From Planctomycetaceae bacterium (GTDB lineage Bacteria; Planctomycetota; Planctomycetia; Planctomycetales; Planctomycetaceae): DNA of 64,000 nt. The stretch's first letter is position 1. Every line of letters starts with the position of its first letter. Shown here one piece after another: positions 62,955-64,000 of the stretch. Location of the stretch: contig PBOJ01000124.1 of NCBI GenBank assembly GCA_002724315.1, forward strand, positions 124,001 to 188,000. The letters are read 5' to 3'. A model generated the notes under the pieces. The model ran no database searches. It was not told where the DNA came from and saw only the letters and a list, made by a program, of their open reading frames with translations. Made by a program: the position numbers and the translations under genes.

Positions 62955-63500
62955 ATGAACGCTCCGGCCAATGTGAACTCGGTCCAAGCCGTTCGCGATT
63001 TCCGCGGCAACCTGCAGCGGTTTGGCGAACAGGCCACCGACTGCCTCGACTCGCTCCACGCCCAGGTTCATCGGATGATCGATTGGCTTGAGCACGATCG
63101 GCCCGCCTACTGGCAGCAGCAGGTTCGCCGGAGCTTCGACCAGGTGGCGGAGGCACGGCAGAGCCTGCAGCGGTGTCAGATGCAGAGCGTGGGGGATCAC
63201 CGGCCGTCGTGTACCGAGGAGAAACAGATCCTGGCCCGCACCAAGGCTCGACTCGAATACTCGCAGCGCAAACTGGAGGCTGTCAGTCGTTGCCAACGAG
63301 TTGTTGAGGAGGAGGCCAACCAGTTCCGTGGTCGCTGTGGGCAACTCGACAACCTGCTGCAAAGAGATGTCCCGCGGATGACCGGTTTGCTGGACCGGAT
63401 CCTCGTCTCGTTGGAAGAGTATGTGGCGATTTCGGCCCCCGAACCTCCTCCACCGGCGGTTTCCGACGGTGCGACTTCGGGGGAGGGAGGTGACCGATGA
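62955..63500 (+). CDS. Coiled-coil protein in the WXG-like cluster
   Basis: A 181-residue protein starting at 62955 (MNAPANVNSVQAVRDFRGNLQ) after GGAGAGAG. It is nearly all helical, with Gln/Glu/Arg-rich heptads from 10 to 160 (ARLEYSQRKLEAVSRCQRVV) and Cys pairs. No leader is visible. The end (PEPPPPAVSDGATSGEGG) is disordered. It resembles the helical partner proteins of type VII systems but is longer; no specific family is recognised. Its stop shares ATGA with the next gene. Confidence 0.7.
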   Translation: MNAPANVNSVQAVRDFRGNLQRFGEQATDCLDSLHAQVHRMIDWLEHDRPAYWQQQVRRSFDQVAEARQSLQRCQMQSVGDHRPSCTEEKQILARTKARLEYSQRKLEAVSRCQRVVEEEANQFRGRCGQLDNLLQRDVPRMTGLLDRILVSLEEYVAISAPEPPPPAVSDGATSGEGGDR

Positions 63501-63730
63501 AGATCGTTGACCTGCACACGGGAGCCGCCAGGCTGACCGACGCGCTGAATCAGCTCGAGGTGGCGTGGGAACGAACCACGCTGTCGTGGAATGACGAGTC
63601 CCGGCGACATTTCGAAGCGGAACACCTCGCACCGATCACCCCGACCATCCGAATGACGCTCGACGCGGTCAACCGCCTGGCCGAGGTGCTGGGGCGTGTT
63701 GAACGCGAGTGCCTGGACGAAGACCGTTAG
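63497..63730 (+). CDS. Second small W-x-D helical protein
   Basis: A 77-residue protein overlapping its neighbour by 4 bp. Two helices flank TLSWNDESRRHF, again with W-N-D at the turn as in the 90-residue protein. The second half is helical (MTLDAVNRLAEVLGRVEREC). The pair of W-x-D proteins in one cluster is suggestive of WXG100-type heterodimer partners. No signal peptide. Confidence 0.6.
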   Translation: MKIVDLHTGAARLTDALNQLEVAWERTTLSWNDESRRHFEAEHLAPITPTIRMTLDAVNRLAEVLGRVERECLDEDR

Positions 63731-63746
63731 TGTCCTGCGAGACGAG

Positions 63747-64000
63747 ATGACCGATTCGACTGCTTCCACCGACAGCGACCGCGCCGACGGATTCTCCGAT
63801 CGGCTCGACCATTCGCGGCAGCGCGAGTTGGTCCAGGGGTTGTTGCAGGCGGTCGTCGATCGGGTGCATGCCGAGAAGACCCTGGCCGATGGCCAGGCCG
63901 GGCGAAGTGAGACCGAGGACAGGGGCTACGAGGAGGCCTGTCGGGCGCTCGAGCAGAAACGCGATGCGGCCCGGGCCACGATCATCCGCCAGTACGACCT
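63747..64000 (+). CDS. Truncated gene with acidic N-terminus and coiled coil
   Basis: An ATG at 63747 opens a frame that stays open to the window edge (84 complete codons). It begins MTDSTASTDSDRADGFSDRL and turns into a charged helical stretch, YEEACRALEQKRDAARATII. Its position after two W-x-D proteins suggests it could be the start of a large partner such as an FtsK/EssC-type ATPase, but no ATPase motif is in the visible part. Confidence 0.55.
   Translation, partial: MTDSTASTDSDRADGFSDRLDHSRQRELVQGLLQAVVDRVHAEKTLADGQAGRSETEDRGYEEACRALEQKRDAARATIIRQYD

Overview
The window looks like a chromosomal segment of a free-living planctomycete (PVC superphylum). It has high GC and many lineage-typical families: three DUF1501 proteins, two PVC-type heme-binding dehydrogenases, Tat-exported Gfo/Idh/MocA oxidoreductases, a CRTAC1/ASPIC-UnbV protein, a YTV-like repeat protein, a planctomycete-style Ser/Thr kinase and a secretin with Gly/Met-rich inserts. 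No phage, insertion sequence, CRISPR array or rRNA gene was seen. Layout by region follows. (1) 1-5 kb: the start of a PVC-type dehydrogenase and an SGNH hydrolase (minus), a DUF1501 gene (plus) with a clear promoter and terminator, and a GlcD-type FAD oxidase (minus). (2) 5-12.6 kb, plus strand: YTV-like repeat protein, thioredoxin with its own promoter, a 610-residue coiled-coil protein, then a tightly overlapped trio of beta-helix protein, ThDP-dependent enzyme and leucine-rich repeat protein. (3) 12.6-20.2 kb: DUF1501 and Gfo/Idh/MocA genes, a divergent third DUF1501 gene, then a TPR protein and a CRTAC1 lipoprotein that start just downstream of tRNA-Pro. (4) 20.2-23.7 kb: parB with four parS-type palindromes and no adjacent parA, a GT39-like membrane glycosyltransferase and a small TPR protein. 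(5) 23.7-27.7 kb, minus strand: tRNA-Gly, trigger factor, two clpP paralogues and a lipoprotein, a protein quality-control cluster. (6) 27.8-38.1 kb, minus strand: kinase/oxidoreductase pair, NagA-like deacetylase overlapped with an aspartylglucosaminidase-like enzyme, an amidase, a small Tat protein and a large secreted carbohydrate-active-type protein. (7) 38.4-48.5 kb: radical SAM protein, a hypothetical secreted protein, an S9 peptidase (minus), GDPD coupled to mfd, and a PpiC lipoprotein. (8) 48.5-59.2 kb: the giant secretin, a thioredoxin/cytochrome/PHM-like fusion, and a DsbD-type reductase (minus) whose CxxC motif has an in-frame TGA in place of the first Cys, the strongest candidate here for a selenoprotein. 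(9) 59.2-64 kb: a CxxCH protein coupled to a complete PVC-type dehydrogenase, then a run of small helical proteins with W-x-D motifs resembling WXG100 type VII secretion substrates and a truncated coiled-coil gene. Functional themes are envelope redox chemistry, polymer and glycoconjugate breakdown, protein folding and turnover, and chromosome segregation. The most notable observations are the UxxC DsbD with a hairpin just 3' of the UGA, the WXG100-like cluster at the right edge, the parB/parS cluster, the kinase with a pseudo-receiver tail, and the Gly/Met-rich secretin.
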